In this document: in pieces, positions 1 to 8,416 of the stretch
How positions within the stretch are numbered: position 1 is the stretch's first letter
Layout: each line of letters begins with the position of its first letter
Program-made: the position numbers and the translations under genes
From: JAUYQR01 sp963822435
GTDB taxonomy: Bacteria; Pseudomonadota; Alphaproteobacteria; Rhodobacterales; Rhodobacteraceae
Reading direction: 5' to 3'
DNA: 64,000 bases
NCBI GenBank assembly: GCA_963822435.1
Contig: CAWGHN010000006.1
Location: forward strand, 62,001 to 126,000
Notes under the pieces: generated by a model
What the model was told of the DNA's origin: nothing
Database searches by the model: none
The model's input: only the letters and a program-made list of their open reading frames with translations

Positions 1-1630
1 ACCGACGGGACTTGGACCGACGGGGCATGTCGATACCTTTACCCGCGACCGTCTGCCGGCGGCGGAGGATTGGCCGGAGATCAACACCTCGGCCTTTCCG
101 TACCCTGAATGGATGAACGCGGCGGTAGAACTGACCGATGCGATGGTGGCCAAGGGGTTCGGCGACCATACCGCGCTGATCGGCAACGGGCGGCAGCGGA
201 CCTACAAGGAACTGGCCGACTGGACCAACCGGATCGCGCATGCGCTGGTCGAGGATTACGGGGTGAAGCCGGGGAACCGGGTGCTGATCCGGTCTGCGAA
301 CAACCCGGCGATGGTGGCGGCGTGGTTGGCGGCGACCAAGGCGGGGGCTGTGGTGGTGAACACCATGCCGATGCTGCGGGCGGGCGAGTTGACCGCGATC
401 ATCGACAAGGCCGAGGTCAGCCACGCGCTGTGCGATACGCGGTTGATGGAAGATCTGGTGGCGGCGGCGAAGGGCTCGGCTTTTCTGAAGACAGTTGTCG
501 GGTTTGACGGGACGGCGAACCACGATGCGGAACTGGACCGGGTGGCCCTGCGCAAATCGGTGCGGTTTCAGGGGCCGAAGGTCGGGCGGGACGATGTGGC
601 GCTGCTGGGGTTCACCAGCGGCACGACGGGTGAGCCGAAAGCGACGATGCATTTTCACCGCGATCTTCTGATCATCGCAGACGGCTACGCGCGGGAGGTG
701 TTGCAGGTGGTGCCGGAGGACGTGTTCGTAGGCTCGCCTCCGTTGGCATTTACCTTCGGGCTGGGCGGGCTGGCGGTATTTCCGCTGCGGTTCGGCGCGG
801 CGGCGGCGTTGTTGGAACAGGCGAGCCCGCCGAACATGATTTCGATCATTCAGGAGCATAGGGCGACGGTGTGCTTTACCGCGCCGACCGCCTACCGGGT
901 GATGCTGAAGGCGATGGAGGAAGGGGCGGACCTGTCCAGTTTGCGGGCGGCGGTGAGTGCGGGGGAAACCCTGCCCGCGCCGGTATATGACGAGTGGATC
1001 GCCAGAACCGGCAAGCCGATGCTGGACGGGATCGGCGCGACCGAGATGCTGCACATCTTTCTGACCAACCGGTTCAGCGACCATCGGCCCGCCTGCACGG
1101 GGCGGCCCGTGGCGGGGTATGAGGCGAAGATCGTCGGCGAGGACATGAAAGAATTGCCGCGCGGCGAGGTGGGACGGCTGGCTGTGCGGGGGCCGACGGG
1201 GTGCCGGTATCTGGCAGACGACCGGCAGCGGAGATATGTGCGGGATGGCTGGAACCTGACGGGCGACAGTTTCTGGCAGGACGACGAGGGCCGCTTCCAC
1301 TTTGCCGCACGGTCGGACGACATGATCATTTCGGCGGGCTACAACATCGCGGGGCCGGAGGTGGAGGCGGCACTTCTGTCGTATCCGGCGGTGCTGGAGT
1401 GCGCGGTGGTCGGGGTGAAGGACGAGGATCGCGGCCAGATCGTCGAGGCGCATGTGGTGCTGGCGGCGGGGTTTGCGGGTGACGCGCTGATGGTCAAGCT
1501 GCTGCAAGATCACGCGAAATCGGTGATTGCCCCTTACAAATATCCGCGCCGTGTGGTTTTTGTGGACGCGTTGCCGAAAACCCAGACCGGCAAGATTCAG
1601 CGGTTCAGGCTTTCCGAAGGGCGCAGGTAG
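1..1630 (+). CDS. Aryl-CoA ligase (benzoate / 2-aminobenzoate type), 5' end outside window
   Basis: ATP-dependent acyl-adenylating enzyme that would join an aromatic acid to CoA. The frame is open to the left edge from base 2, and the residues before the first in-window ATG (113) read like family sequence (GHVDTFTRD, PEWMNAAVEL), so the true start is upstream and at least 542 residues are visible. Motifs seen: phosphate-binding TSGTTGEPK near base 613, the ATE box (GIGATEM), the GDSFWQDDEG hinge region, and the C-terminal catalytic lysine in TQTGKIQR. The alanine/glycine-rich middle and the overall motif spacing fit benzoate-CoA or 2-aminobenzoate-CoA ligases. Substrate cannot be fixed from sequence; no ring-cleavage genes are visible in the window. 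Confidence 0.85.
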   Translation, partial: PTGLGPTGHVDTFTRDRLPAAEDWPEINTSAFPYPEWMNAAVELTDAMVAKGFGDHTALIGNGRQRTYKELADWTNRIAHALVEDYGVKPGNRVLIRSANNPAMVAAWLAATKAGAVVVNTMPMLRAGELTAIIDKAEVSHALCDTRLMEDLVAAAKGSAFLKTVVGFDGTANHDAELDRVALRKSVRFQGPKVGRDDVALLGFTSGTTGEPKATMHFHRDLLIIADGYAREVLQVVPEDVFVGSPPLAFTFGLGGLAVFPLRFGAAAALLEQASPPNMISIIQEHRATVCFTAPTAYRVMLKAMEEGADLSSLRAAVSAGETLPAPVYDEWIARTGKPMLDGIGATEMLHIFLTNRFSDHRPACTGRPVAGYEAKIVGEDMKELPRGEVGRLAVRGPTGCRYLADDRQRRYVRDGWNLTGDSFWQDDEGRFHFAARSDDMIISAGYNIAGPEVEAALLSYPAVLECAVVGVKDEDRGQIVEAHVVLAAGFAGDALMVKLLQDHAKSVIAPYKYPRRVVFVDALPKTQTGKIQRFRLSEGRR

Positions 1631-1716
1631 CGGCGCGGTTCGGGCGCCGGGTGCGATTACCCCTTGCCTCGGTGGGCGAGTTACCGCTTTGTCCCTTGGT
1701 CGGAAAAGGAAGACCC

Positions 1717-2538
1717 ATGCCTCCCCAACGCCTGCGATTGAACGACGGCCACATGATCCCGCAGATCGGGCTTGGGATCTGGCAGGTGCCGGAAGCAACG
1801 ACGGCGGACACCGTCGCTGCGGCGCTGCGGATGGGGTATCGGCTGATCGACGGCGCGGCGATTTACGGCAACGAGGCAGGTCTGGGCGAGGGCGTGCGCG
1901 CCAGCGGCGTGCCGCGTGACGAGATTTTCGTGACGACGAAGGTGTGGAACAGCGAACAAGGCCATGATGCGACCTTGCGCGCGGTGGAAGCCAGTCTGAA
2001 GCGGCTGGGCATGGACAGCGTGGAGTTGTGCCTAATCCACTGGCCGGTGCCGGACCGGAACCTTTACGTCGACACATGGCGCGCGCTGATCCGTCTGAAG
2101 GAGGAAGGACGCGTGCGGTCGATCGGGGTTTCCAACTTCATGGGCGACCATCTGGAGCGGATCATCGGCGAGACCGGGACTGTGCCGGTGGTCAACCAGA
2201 TCGAATTGAACCCACGCCTGCAGCAGGCGGAGCTGCGTGACCTGCATGACCGGCTGGGCGTGGTGACGCAAAGCTGGACGCCTCTGGGGCAAGGCCGCAG
2301 CTTCGATGCGGCCCCGGTGCGCGAGGCGGCGGAGCGGACCGGGAAAAGCCCGGCGCAGGTGATCTTGCGCTGGCATGTGCAACTGGGGGTATCGGTGATC
2401 CCCCGATCCACGCGGATCGAGGGGCTGTCGGAAAACCTGGACATCTTCGATTTTGCGCTGACCGCTGAGGAGATGGCCGCGATGGCTGGGCTGAACGATA
2501 ACCAACGCTGCGGGCCAGACCCGCTGACCTTCGCTTGA
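1717..2538 (+). CDS. Aldo/keto reductase
   Basis: NADPH-dependent carbonyl reductase of the AKR5 type (2,5-diketogluconate reductase-like), 273 residues. The catalytic tetrad is visible: Asp in LIDGA, Tyr in AIYGNE, Lys in VTTKVW and His in CLIHWP. The C-terminal cofactor-phosphate motif (VIPRSTR) is also present. The frame is open further upstream (from 1651), but ATG 1717 is chosen because a clear Shine-Dalgarno AAAGGAAG ends 5 bases before it. The VOC-family gene follows 8 bases after the stop, so the two are probably co-transcribed. Physiological substrate unknown. Confidence 0.9.
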   Translation: MPPQRLRLNDGHMIPQIGLGIWQVPEATTADTVAAALRMGYRLIDGAAIYGNEAGLGEGVRASGVPRDEIFVTTKVWNSEQGHDATLRAVEASLKRLGMDSVELCLIHWPVPDRNLYVDTWRALIRLKEEGRVRSIGVSNFMGDHLERIIGETGTVPVVNQIELNPRLQQAELRDLHDRLGVVTQSWTPLGQGRSFDAAPVREAAERTGKSPAQVILRWHVQLGVSVIPRSTRIEGLSENLDIFDFALTAEEMAAMAGLNDNQRCGPDPLTFA

Positions 2539-2546
2539 GGCGCGGG

Positions 2547-3188
2547 ATGGCGCTGGTTCCCGAACTTTGCCTGACAGACCCTGAGGCCGGGATTGCGATG
2601 TTGCAGCGCGTGTTCGGCTTTGCCGCCCACGGCAGCACCCTGACCTTGGGATCACAGACCCTGCGGGTCCGAAAGGCCGACACGGCACCGGCGCACGGGC
2701 GGATCGACCACGTCGCACTTGCGGTGCCGGAGATCGACGCGGCCCTTGCGCGGCTGCTGGCCGCGGGCGCGACCCTGGACCCTGCGGTCACGCCGGACGG
2801 TGTGGGCAAGATCGCGGAGTTCTGGGGCGAGGGTATCCGCTACGTCTATCTGCAAGGCCCCGAGGCCGCGCGGATCGAGCTTTGCCAGCGCAACGCAGGG
2901 GCTGTGACCGAGGCGGGGCATGACCACATCGGGATTCCGTGCCGCGATCTTGTGTCCACGCAGCGGTTCTTTGAAGATCAGGGTGCAAGGCTGATTGCCT
3001 CGGTCGATCTGCCGCGGGCGGGTGGAGCGGTGCCGGTGCGGTTTCTGGATTATGCCGGAGGAATGATCGAGCTGTACGCCCCACCGGGAGCGGAGCCACG
3101 CGAGCCGGGCCTGTGGTCGCGGCTGCTGGTAGGGGGGCTGGACGGCGTGCGGATCGGCCCGGACGGCCTGATCCTCGCGCCGCTCTGA
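2547..3188 (+). CDS. VOC-family (glyoxalase-like) protein, two-module
   Basis: Vicinal-oxygen-chelate protein of 213 residues built of two consecutive glyoxalase-like modules; the first opens with PELCLTDPEAGIAML, the second with DHIGIPCRDLVSTQRFF. Members bind a metal and act as lyases, isomerases or dioxygenases. Histidines at DHVALAV and DHIGI sit where the family places metal ligands. ATG 2547 lies 8 bases after the preceding reductase stop; a TTG at 2535 overlapping that stop is also in frame but has no Shine-Dalgarno. No specific reaction can be assigned. Confidence 0.75.
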   Translation: MALVPELCLTDPEAGIAMLQRVFGFAAHGSTLTLGSQTLRVRKADTAPAHGRIDHVALAVPEIDAALARLLAAGATLDPAVTPDGVGKIAEFWGEGIRYVYLQGPEAARIELCQRNAGAVTEAGHDHIGIPCRDLVSTQRFFEDQGARLIASVDLPRAGGAVPVRFLDYAGGMIELYAPPGAEPREPGLWSRLLVGGLDGVRIGPDGLILAPL

Positions 3189-3233
3189 CCGCGGCGGGCT
3201 TTTCACAGACCCTGCGGCAGGCTAAGCCAGATC

Positions 3234-4313
3234 ATGCGTGAGACGCTGACCGAGATTTACGAGGCACGAGTGGCGGCGGGGGTGTTGCGCCCCGATCCGG
3301 CACAACATGCGGTGATGGCGCGGCTGGAACCCCTGCGCGCGTGGCTGGAGGCGAACGCGACCCGCAAGGTCGGCCTGTTTGCCGGGCTGTTCGCCAAGCC
3401 GCTGACACCACCAAAGGGCATGTATCTGTGGGGCGGGGTCGGGCGCGGCAAGTCGATGCTGATGGACCTGTTCACCGAAGCGACGGTCTCGTCGCAAAAG
3501 CGGCGGGTGCATTTCCATGCCTTCATGCAGGACGTGCATCGGGGGATGCACGCGGCGCGGCAGCGGGGTGTCGAAGACCCGCTGGCCCCGGTGGCCGATC
3601 AGGTGATCCGCGAGGTGCGGCTTCTGGCGTTCGATGAAATGCAGATCACCGACATCACCGATGCGATGATCGTGGGGCGGCTGTTTGAAAAGCTGTTCGC
3701 CGCCGGGATCGTGATCGTCACGACCTCGAACCGCCCGCCGCAGGACCTGTACAAGGACGGGCTGAACCGGGGGATTTTCCTGCCGTTCATCGCCATGCTG
3801 GAGGATCGTCTGGAGGTGGTGGAACTGGAAAGCCCGACCGACTACCGCCAGCACCGGCTGGAGGGCGCGCAGGTCTATTTCCACCCGGCTCGCACGGCGG
3901 GCGACAGGATGACCGCGATCTGGGCCGACCTGACCGGGGGCGCGGGCGGCGAGCCTTTGGTTCTGACGGTGAATGGCCGGAGGGTAGAACTGACGCGTTT
4001 TGCCAATGGCGTGGCGCGGGCCAGTTTCTGGGAGCTATGTGCCAAACCCTTGGGCCCGGCGGATTTTCTGGCGATTGCGGCGGCGGTGCGGGTGCTGATC
4101 CTTGAGGATATCCCGCATCTGTCGGCGGCGAACTACAACGAGGCGAAGCGGTTCGTGACACTGATCGACGCGCTTTACGAGGCGAAGGTCAGGCTTGTCG
4201 CCTCGGCCGCCGATGTGCCGGAGCGACTGTATATCGAAGGCGAAGGCTCGTTTGAATTCGAGCGCACCGCCAGCCGCCTGCGCGAGATGCAAGCGGCTGG
4301 ATGGGGCGCCTAG
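3234..4313 (+). CDS. zapE: Cell division ATPase ZapE (AFG1 family)
   Basis: AAA-like P-loop ATPase of the AFG1/ZapE family, 359 residues, the usual family length. In bacteria ZapE associates with the divisome and modulates FtsZ; the mitochondrial homologue handles damaged inner-membrane proteins. Visible motifs are Walker A GGVGRGKS, the following family signature VHFHAFMQDVH, Walker B LLAFDEMQ, sensor-like TTSNRPPQDLY, and the C-terminal LSAANYNEAKRFVTLIDALY. The 3' end overlaps the convergent alternative oxidase stop by four bases. Confidence 0.93.
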   Translation: MRETLTEIYEARVAAGVLRPDPAQHAVMARLEPLRAWLEANATRKVGLFAGLFAKPLTPPKGMYLWGGVGRGKSMLMDLFTEATVSSQKRRVHFHAFMQDVHRGMHAARQRGVEDPLAPVADQVIREVRLLAFDEMQITDITDAMIVGRLFEKLFAAGIVIVTTSNRPPQDLYKDGLNRGIFLPFIAMLEDRLEVVELESPTDYRQHRLEGAQVYFHPARTAGDRMTAIWADLTGGAGGEPLVLTVNGRRVELTRFANGVARASFWELCAKPLGPADFLAIAAAVRVLILEDIPHLSAANYNEAKRFVTLIDALYEAKVRLVASAADVPERLYIEGEGSFEFERTASRLREMQAAGWGA

Positions 4314-4978
4314 TCGAGCGCGCGGCCCGCAGGCACGGCCCGTTTCGACGCACCGGCTGCCAGCGTATCGGCAAAGCCGTGGTTCACGTCGCGGTGCTTT
4401 GCCTCGTCCGCCCGCACGGCGATGATGACGTCGCGCAGGCGGGCGTTGGGGGCGAGGTGCCAGTAGTCGATCGCGATCTTCGGCGCGGGCACGTTTTCGA
4501 CGGAACCGTTGTCAACCTGTTCGAGGTAGCCGGTGTAGCTGACCACGGCCTCCTCCTCCAGATAGCCGACGACGCGGTGCGCCGTCTTGGGCGCGAAGAG
4601 GTAGAGGAAGAAGTAGGTGTTGAAGAACACCGCCTGCCCCCCCATGATCAGCGCCCGCTCAAAGAGCGAGGGTTTGGCGATGTTGATGAAGGTCATCAGG
4701 TGCATCCGCTCGTTCTCGGCCTCGTCCAGCAGTTCGCGGATCCAGCCTTCGTCCTCGCGGATGTGGCGCAGCGATTTCAGGTGCTGAAGAAGGCCACCGA
4801 CCATGCCCGGCACGGCGGCCACGGTTTCCAGCACGACGGCGCGGTGGCCGTAGCGTTTGGAAAAGAAGGCGTCGGCAAAGACGCGCATGAACTTGACAAT
4901 GCCAAGCGCGATGCGGTCGGAAACCCCGTCGGGGGCCTTGTGGCGATCAAGCGGGCTGGCGTGCGAAGTGTCGGACAT
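4310..4978 (-). CDS. aox: Alternative oxidase (cyanide-insensitive ubiquinol oxidase)
   Basis: Membrane-associated di-iron quinol oxidase that reduces oxygen to water without pumping protons, 222 residues. All four family iron-ligand motifs are present in order: LETVA, NERMHL, LEEEAV and RADEAKHRDVNH. Two hydrophobic helices (around MGGQAVFFNTYFFLYLF) match the interfacial membrane-binding region. ATG 4978 is chosen because GGGAAAGGAAACC precedes it closely, although the frame opens at 5038. The protein lacks the long N-terminus and regulatory cysteine region of plant mitochondrial enzymes, as in other bacterial forms. It is monocistronic and convergent with zapE. Confidence 0.93.
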   Translation of the reverse strand: MSDTSHASPLDRHKAPDGVSDRIALGIVKFMRVFADAFFSKRYGHRAVVLETVAAVPGMVGGLLQHLKSLRHIREDEGWIRELLDEAENERMHLMTFINIAKPSLFERALIMGGQAVFFNTYFFLYLFAPKTAHRVVGYLEEEAVVSYTGYLEQVDNGSVENVPAPKIAIDYWHLAPNARLRDVIIAVRADEAKHRDVNHGFADTLAAGASKRAVPAGRALD

Positions 4979-5053
4979 GTGGTTTCCTTTCCCGCCTGAG
5001 ATAGGCAAGCGGACCGCGCCTGCAATCGGGTGCGACACTTTGCATGTGCAGCG

Positions 5054-5815
5054 TCAGGCCAGCGCCTGCCACATCAGCCGCGCCGCCATCAGGGACGAGA
5101 CGACAACCAGCAGCGGCTTGATCAGCCGCGCGCCGATGCGGACCGCCAGTCGCGCACCAAGCGCCGCCCCGGCGATCTGGGCCGCCGCCATCGCAAAAGC
5201 TGTAGCCCACCACGTTGCGCCCGAAAACACGAACACCATCAGGCTGCCGAGGTTCGACGCAAAGTTGAGGAATTTGGTATGCGCCGTGGCCTTCAGAACG
5301 CCGTAACCGGCCAGAAGCACGAAGCCCATCATGAAGAATGACCCGGTGCCGGGGCCGAAGAACCCATCGTAGGCGGCGATCAGGGGCACTGCGGTGAAGG
5401 TGAATGTGGCGGGCCGCATCCGGGCGGCGCGGCTGTCGTCGCTGAGGCCGGGCTTCAGGGCGAAGAACAGCGCGACGCCGATCAGGATGACGGGCATGGC
5501 AAGGCGCAGCACCTCGACCGGGATCAGATGCGCGACGAGTGCGCCGCAGGCACCGGCTGCTGCGCTGACAGCGGCCATTCCGAGCTGTTCACGCGGGCGG
5601 ACATGGCCGGCCCGGGCGTAGGCCACGGCGGCCGTTGCCGAGCCGAAGGTGCCTTGCAGCTTGTTGGTGGCAAGCGCTTCGACCGGGGAGGCCCCGGCCA
5701 GAAGAAGCGCCGGCACCGTGATCAGCCCGCCCCCGCCAGCGATGCTGTCGACAAAACCGGCAATGAACGCGGCCAGGATCAGGAGGAAGGCGAGGGATGT
5801 GGCAATTTCGAACAT
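5054..5815 (-). CDS. TSUP-family sulfite/anion exporter (TauE/SafE)
   Basis: Integral membrane protein of 253 residues in the TauE/SafE (TSUP) family, which move sulfite, sulfoacetate or other organosulfur anions. The N-terminal repeat signature FVDSIAGGGGLITVPALL and NKLQGTFG are clear, and the second repeat contains YDGFFGPGTGSFF and the downstream KFLNFASNLG. Seven to eight hydrophobic segments can be read. Start ATG 5815 places the first transmembrane helix at once; the earlier in-frame start (5974) would add 53 low-complexity residues without a Shine-Dalgarno. Substrate unknown. Confidence 0.85.
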   Translation of the reverse strand: MFEIATSLAFLLILAAFIAGFVDSIAGGGGLITVPALLLAGASPVEALATNKLQGTFGSATAAVAYARAGHVRPREQLGMAAVSAAAGACGALVAHLIPVEVLRLAMPVILIGVALFFALKPGLSDDSRAARMRPATFTFTAVPLIAAYDGFFGPGTGSFFMMGFVLLAGYGVLKATAHTKFLNFASNLGSLMVFVFSGATWWATAFAMAAAQIAGAALGARLAVRIGARLIKPLLVVVSSLMAARLMWQALA

Positions 5816-5945
5816 ACACCGCTTCTGGCTGCTTCTGCTAGCGTCGGCAAGGGGAGGAGCCGCCTCGGGGGGCATCGAGCCCCCGCTTGGCGGCTCTGCC
5901 GGGGCGGGCATTTGTGGCCGCAGTGCTGCGGACGTGGCAGGACGC

Positions 5946-5980
5946 TCCGCGGGGAGTATTTCAGAAAAGAGCAATTTGCT
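5946..5980 (-). repeat. Dispersed repeat, copy 1
   Basis: On the minus strand this reads TTGCTCTTTTC, two or three variable bases, AAATACTCC, then a GC-rich run. The same arrangement recurs at 6126-6166 and 10023-10083. Here it sits upstream of the TSUP gene. Confidence 0.55.
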
Positions 5981-6125
5981 TAACGCTTTGGCAAGACATC
6001 GAGGTCAACCTGGCCAGGCGGTACAGGGAGGAGTCCCGATGACCGCAAAAGGGCAAGTCGCCCCGGCTGCGTGGGACACTCTCCTTTCGCCCCCGTAAAG
6101 GGGCCGTCAGCCGGGGTGCGCCTGC

Positions 6126-6166
6126 ATTTGCGCTTTTCAAAAATACTCCCGCCGGAGGCTCCGGCG
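6126..6166 (+). repeat. Dispersed repeat, copy 2, with hairpin; probable serB terminator
   Basis: Reads CGCTTTTCAAAAATACTCC followed by a near-perfect 8-bp inverted repeat (CGCCGGAG at 6150-6157 against CTCCGGCG at 6159-6166). On the minus strand the hairpin comes first and is followed by GGAGTATTTTTG, so 22 bases beyond the serB stop it could serve as a rho-independent terminator for serB. Confidence 0.6.
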
Positions 6167-6188
6167 CCAGCGACAGGCGCGACGGTGG

Positions 6189-7064
6189 TCAGGGCGCGAA
6201 GTCGTCGCGGGCATAGCCTTGCAGGTAGAGCAAAGCCGTCAGGTCGCCGTGGTTCACCCTTATGGCGCATTGGGCCTGGACGGCGGGCTTGGCATGGAGC
6301 GCCACTCCGGTGCCGGCAGCCTGCATCATCGGGAGGTCGTTTGCGCCGTCGCCCACCGCAATCACATCGGCCGCCGTGATGCCGAGCCGGGCGGAGATTT
6401 CGTGCAGCGCTTGCACTTTCGCCGCCTTGCCGAGGATCGGTTCCACCACCGCTCCGGTCAGGGCTCCGTCCTGCACCTGCAGGGTATTCGCGCGGTCTTC
6501 GTCAAACCCGAGGCGCGCGGCCACCGCCTTGGTAAAGGCGGTGAAGCCGCCTGATACCAGCGCTGCGTGACCGCCCTGCGCTTTCATCGTGGCCACAAGC
6601 ACGGGGCCACCGGGCATCAGGGTGATGCGGTCGCCAAGCACTTGGGCTATCACGCTTTCGGGCAAGCCTTTCAAAAGCCCGACCCGCTCGCGCAGGGCGG
6701 CCTCGAAATCCAGCTCGCCATTCATCGCGCGGGCGGTGATGCCCGCGACATGCGCACCGACGCCCGCCTCGTCGGCCAACGCGTCAATGCATTCCTCGCG
6801 GATCATTGTGCTGTCCATGTCGGCGAGCAAAAGCCGCTTGCGGCGCCCTTCGGCGGGCTGCATCGCAAGGTCCACCCCGATGGCCTGCAAATCCTGCCAC
6901 ACCTGCCAGAACGTGTCGGGCTGGGCCGCAAGCTCGAACTCGGCCGCGATGCCGGGATCAAGCCAGCGCGCCGCGCCGCCGCCCCATGCATTGCGCAGGT
7001 TCTCCACCAAAGCACGGTCTAGGATTGGTCGATCCGGGTTGGTCAGCAGCGTGGCCACAAGCAT
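6189..7064 (-). CDS. serB: Phosphoserine phosphatase
   Basis: Catalyses the last step of serine synthesis, O-phosphoserine to serine, 291 residues. HAD-family motifs are clear: motif I DMDST (nucleophile Asp, with MIREECID after it), motif II SGGF, a motif III lysine in LGKAAKVQAL, and motif IV GDGANDLPM. The roughly 85-residue N-terminal extension (LVATLLTNPDRPILDRAL) is the usual ACT-like SerB leader. The frame stays open far upstream through the serC region, but that is antisense shadow; ATG 7064 gives the normal family length. Divergent from serC, with which it shares a 153-bp promoter region. Confidence 0.95.
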   Translation of the reverse strand: MLVATLLTNPDRPILDRALVENLRNAWGGGAARWLDPGIAAEFELAAQPDTFWQVWQDLQAIGVDLAMQPAEGRRKRLLLADMDSTMIREECIDALADEAGVGAHVAGITARAMNGELDFEAALRERVGLLKGLPESVIAQVLGDRITLMPGGPVLVATMKAQGGHAALVSGGFTAFTKAVAARLGFDEDRANTLQVQDGALTGAVVEPILGKAAKVQALHEISARLGITAADVIAVGDGANDLPMMQAAGTGVALHAKPAVQAQCAIRVNHGDLTALLYLQGYARDDFAP

Positions 7065-7164
7065 CAATACGTCCCATCCCCGGCTGGCCCGCGTCGCAAA
7101 TGCGCGGTCAGGCGGCGCTTTACGACGAAATTTCCGCTTGTGCCACCCCCGGCGAGCCGTTAAA

Positions 7165-7217
7165 CGCGGCCTTGGGACACCCTTCCCCAACGAAGGGCTT
7201 TTAGCTGGAAGGCTACC
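7165..7217 (+). ncRNA. serC leader RNA (serC motif), probable
   Basis: The 5' leader of serC holds two adjacent hairpins. The first has arms CCCTTC (7180-7185) and GAAGGG (7192-7197) and is followed by CTTTT. The second has arms TAGC (7202-7205) and GCTA (7212-7215) with the Shine-Dalgarno GGAAG in its loop, ending two bases before the serC ATG. A conserved alphaproteobacterial motif upstream of serC-serA whose last stem overlaps the ribosome binding site is known, and this layout matches it. Assignment is from layout only; no covariance search was run. Confidence 0.6.
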
Positions 7218-8375
7218 ATGACAGACCTGACCCCACCGGCCAAGCGCCCGGCAAATCCGCGCTTCTCTTCTGGCCCTTGCGCCAAGATCCCCGGTTTTTC
7301 GCTCGACCACCTTGCCGACGCGCCCCTTGGGCGGTCGCATCGTGCCGCCATCGGCAAGGCCAAGCTGCGCGAGGCGATCGACCTTACCCGTGAAATTCTG
7401 GGCGTGCCGGCGGATTACCGCATCGGCATCGTCCCCGCCTCGGACACCGGTGCGGTCGAGATGGCGATGTGGTCGCTTTTGGGTGCCCGCCCGGTGGAGA
7501 TGCTTGCCTGGGAAAGCTTTGGCGAAGGCTGGGTGACCGACGTGGTCAAGCAGTTGAAGCTGGACGCCAAGGTGCAGGTCGCGCCCTATGGCCAGATCGT
7601 TGATTTCCGGACCGTCGATTTCGACCGCGACGTGGTGTTTACCTGGAACGGCACCACCTCGGGCTGCCGCCTGCCGAACGGCGATGCGATTCCGTCTGGG
7701 CGTGCGGGACTGACCATCTGTGACGCCACCAGCGCCGCATTTGCGATGGATCTGCCGTGGGACAAGCTGGATGTGACCACCTTCTCCTGGCAGAAGGTTT
7801 TGGGCGGCGAGGGTGCGCATGGGATGCTGATCCTCAGCCCCCGCGCGGTGGAACGGCTGGAAAGCTACACGCCTGCATGGCCGCTGCCAAAGATTTTCCG
7901 GCTGACCTCGAAGGGCAAGCTGATCGAAGGCATCTTTGTCGGCGAGACGATCAATACGCCGTCGATGCTGGCGGTGGAAGATTACCTCGTGGCGCTGAAA
8001 TGGGCGAAATCGGTGGGCAGCCTGCAAGGGTTGGTCAACCGTGCCACGGCCAATGCCAAGGTCGTCTGGGAGTTTTGCGCGGCAAACCCGTGGATCGCCA
8101 ATCTGGCCGAGACGGCCGATATCGCGTCGACCACCAGCGTCTGTCTGAAGTTCTCCGATCCGCGCATCACCGATGGCGAAGCATTTGCGAAGGCTGTGGC
8201 GAAGCGGTTGGAAAAGGCGGGTGTGGCCTATGACGTGGGCGCCTACCGCGATGCCCCCCCCGGCTTGCGGATCTGGTGCGGATCGACTGTGGAAACGGCT
8301 GACGTTCAGGCGCTGATGCCTTGGATCGCCCATGCCTTTGACGCTGAAATCGCGAGCCTGGCCGCGGCCGCCTGA
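7218..8375 (+). CDS. serC: Phosphoserine aminotransferase
   Basis: PLP-dependent class V aminotransferase converting 3-phosphohydroxypyruvate and glutamate to phosphoserine, 385 residues. It is the alphaproteobacterial/archaeal-type SerC rather than the enterobacterial one: N-terminal NPRFSSGPCAKIPGF, GRSHR, and the PLP lysine in TTFSWQKVLGGEGAHGM. The aspartate that contacts the PLP ring is in TICDATSAAF. It is followed 41 bases later by serA, so serC-serA is one operon, controlled by the leader structure just upstream. Confidence 0.95.
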   Translation: MTDLTPPAKRPANPRFSSGPCAKIPGFSLDHLADAPLGRSHRAAIGKAKLREAIDLTREILGVPADYRIGIVPASDTGAVEMAMWSLLGARPVEMLAWESFGEGWVTDVVKQLKLDAKVQVAPYGQIVDFRTVDFDRDVVFTWNGTTSGCRLPNGDAIPSGRAGLTICDATSAAFAMDLPWDKLDVTTFSWQKVLGGEGAHGMLILSPRAVERLESYTPAWPLPKIFRLTSKGKLIEGIFVGETINTPSMLAVEDYLVALKWAKSVGSLQGLVNRATANAKVVWEFCAANPWIANLAETADIASTTSVCLKFSDPRITDGEAFAKAVAKRLEKAGVAYDVGAYRDAPPGLRIWCGSTVETADVQALMPWIAHAFDAEIASLAAAA

Positions 8376-8416
8376 CGCGGCCCGCCATTCCTGACCACTC
8401 ATTCATAAAGGAGCCC

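Larger units (their letters stand above)
5816..6188. other. Non-coding stretch between TSUP gene and serB
   Basis: No credible gene is seen here. It lies upstream of the leftward TSUP gene and downstream of the leftward serB. It holds two of the three copies of a dispersed repeat (5946-5980 and 6126-6166) in opposite orientations, and a GC-rich stretch between them. Confidence 0.6.

Noticed and set aside
6189..8402. Open frame of 737 codons on the minus strand running through serC into serB
   Set aside because: The part beyond 7064 is antisense to serC and unlike any phosphatase leader; high GC keeps antisense frames open. Only 6189-7064 is kept as serB.
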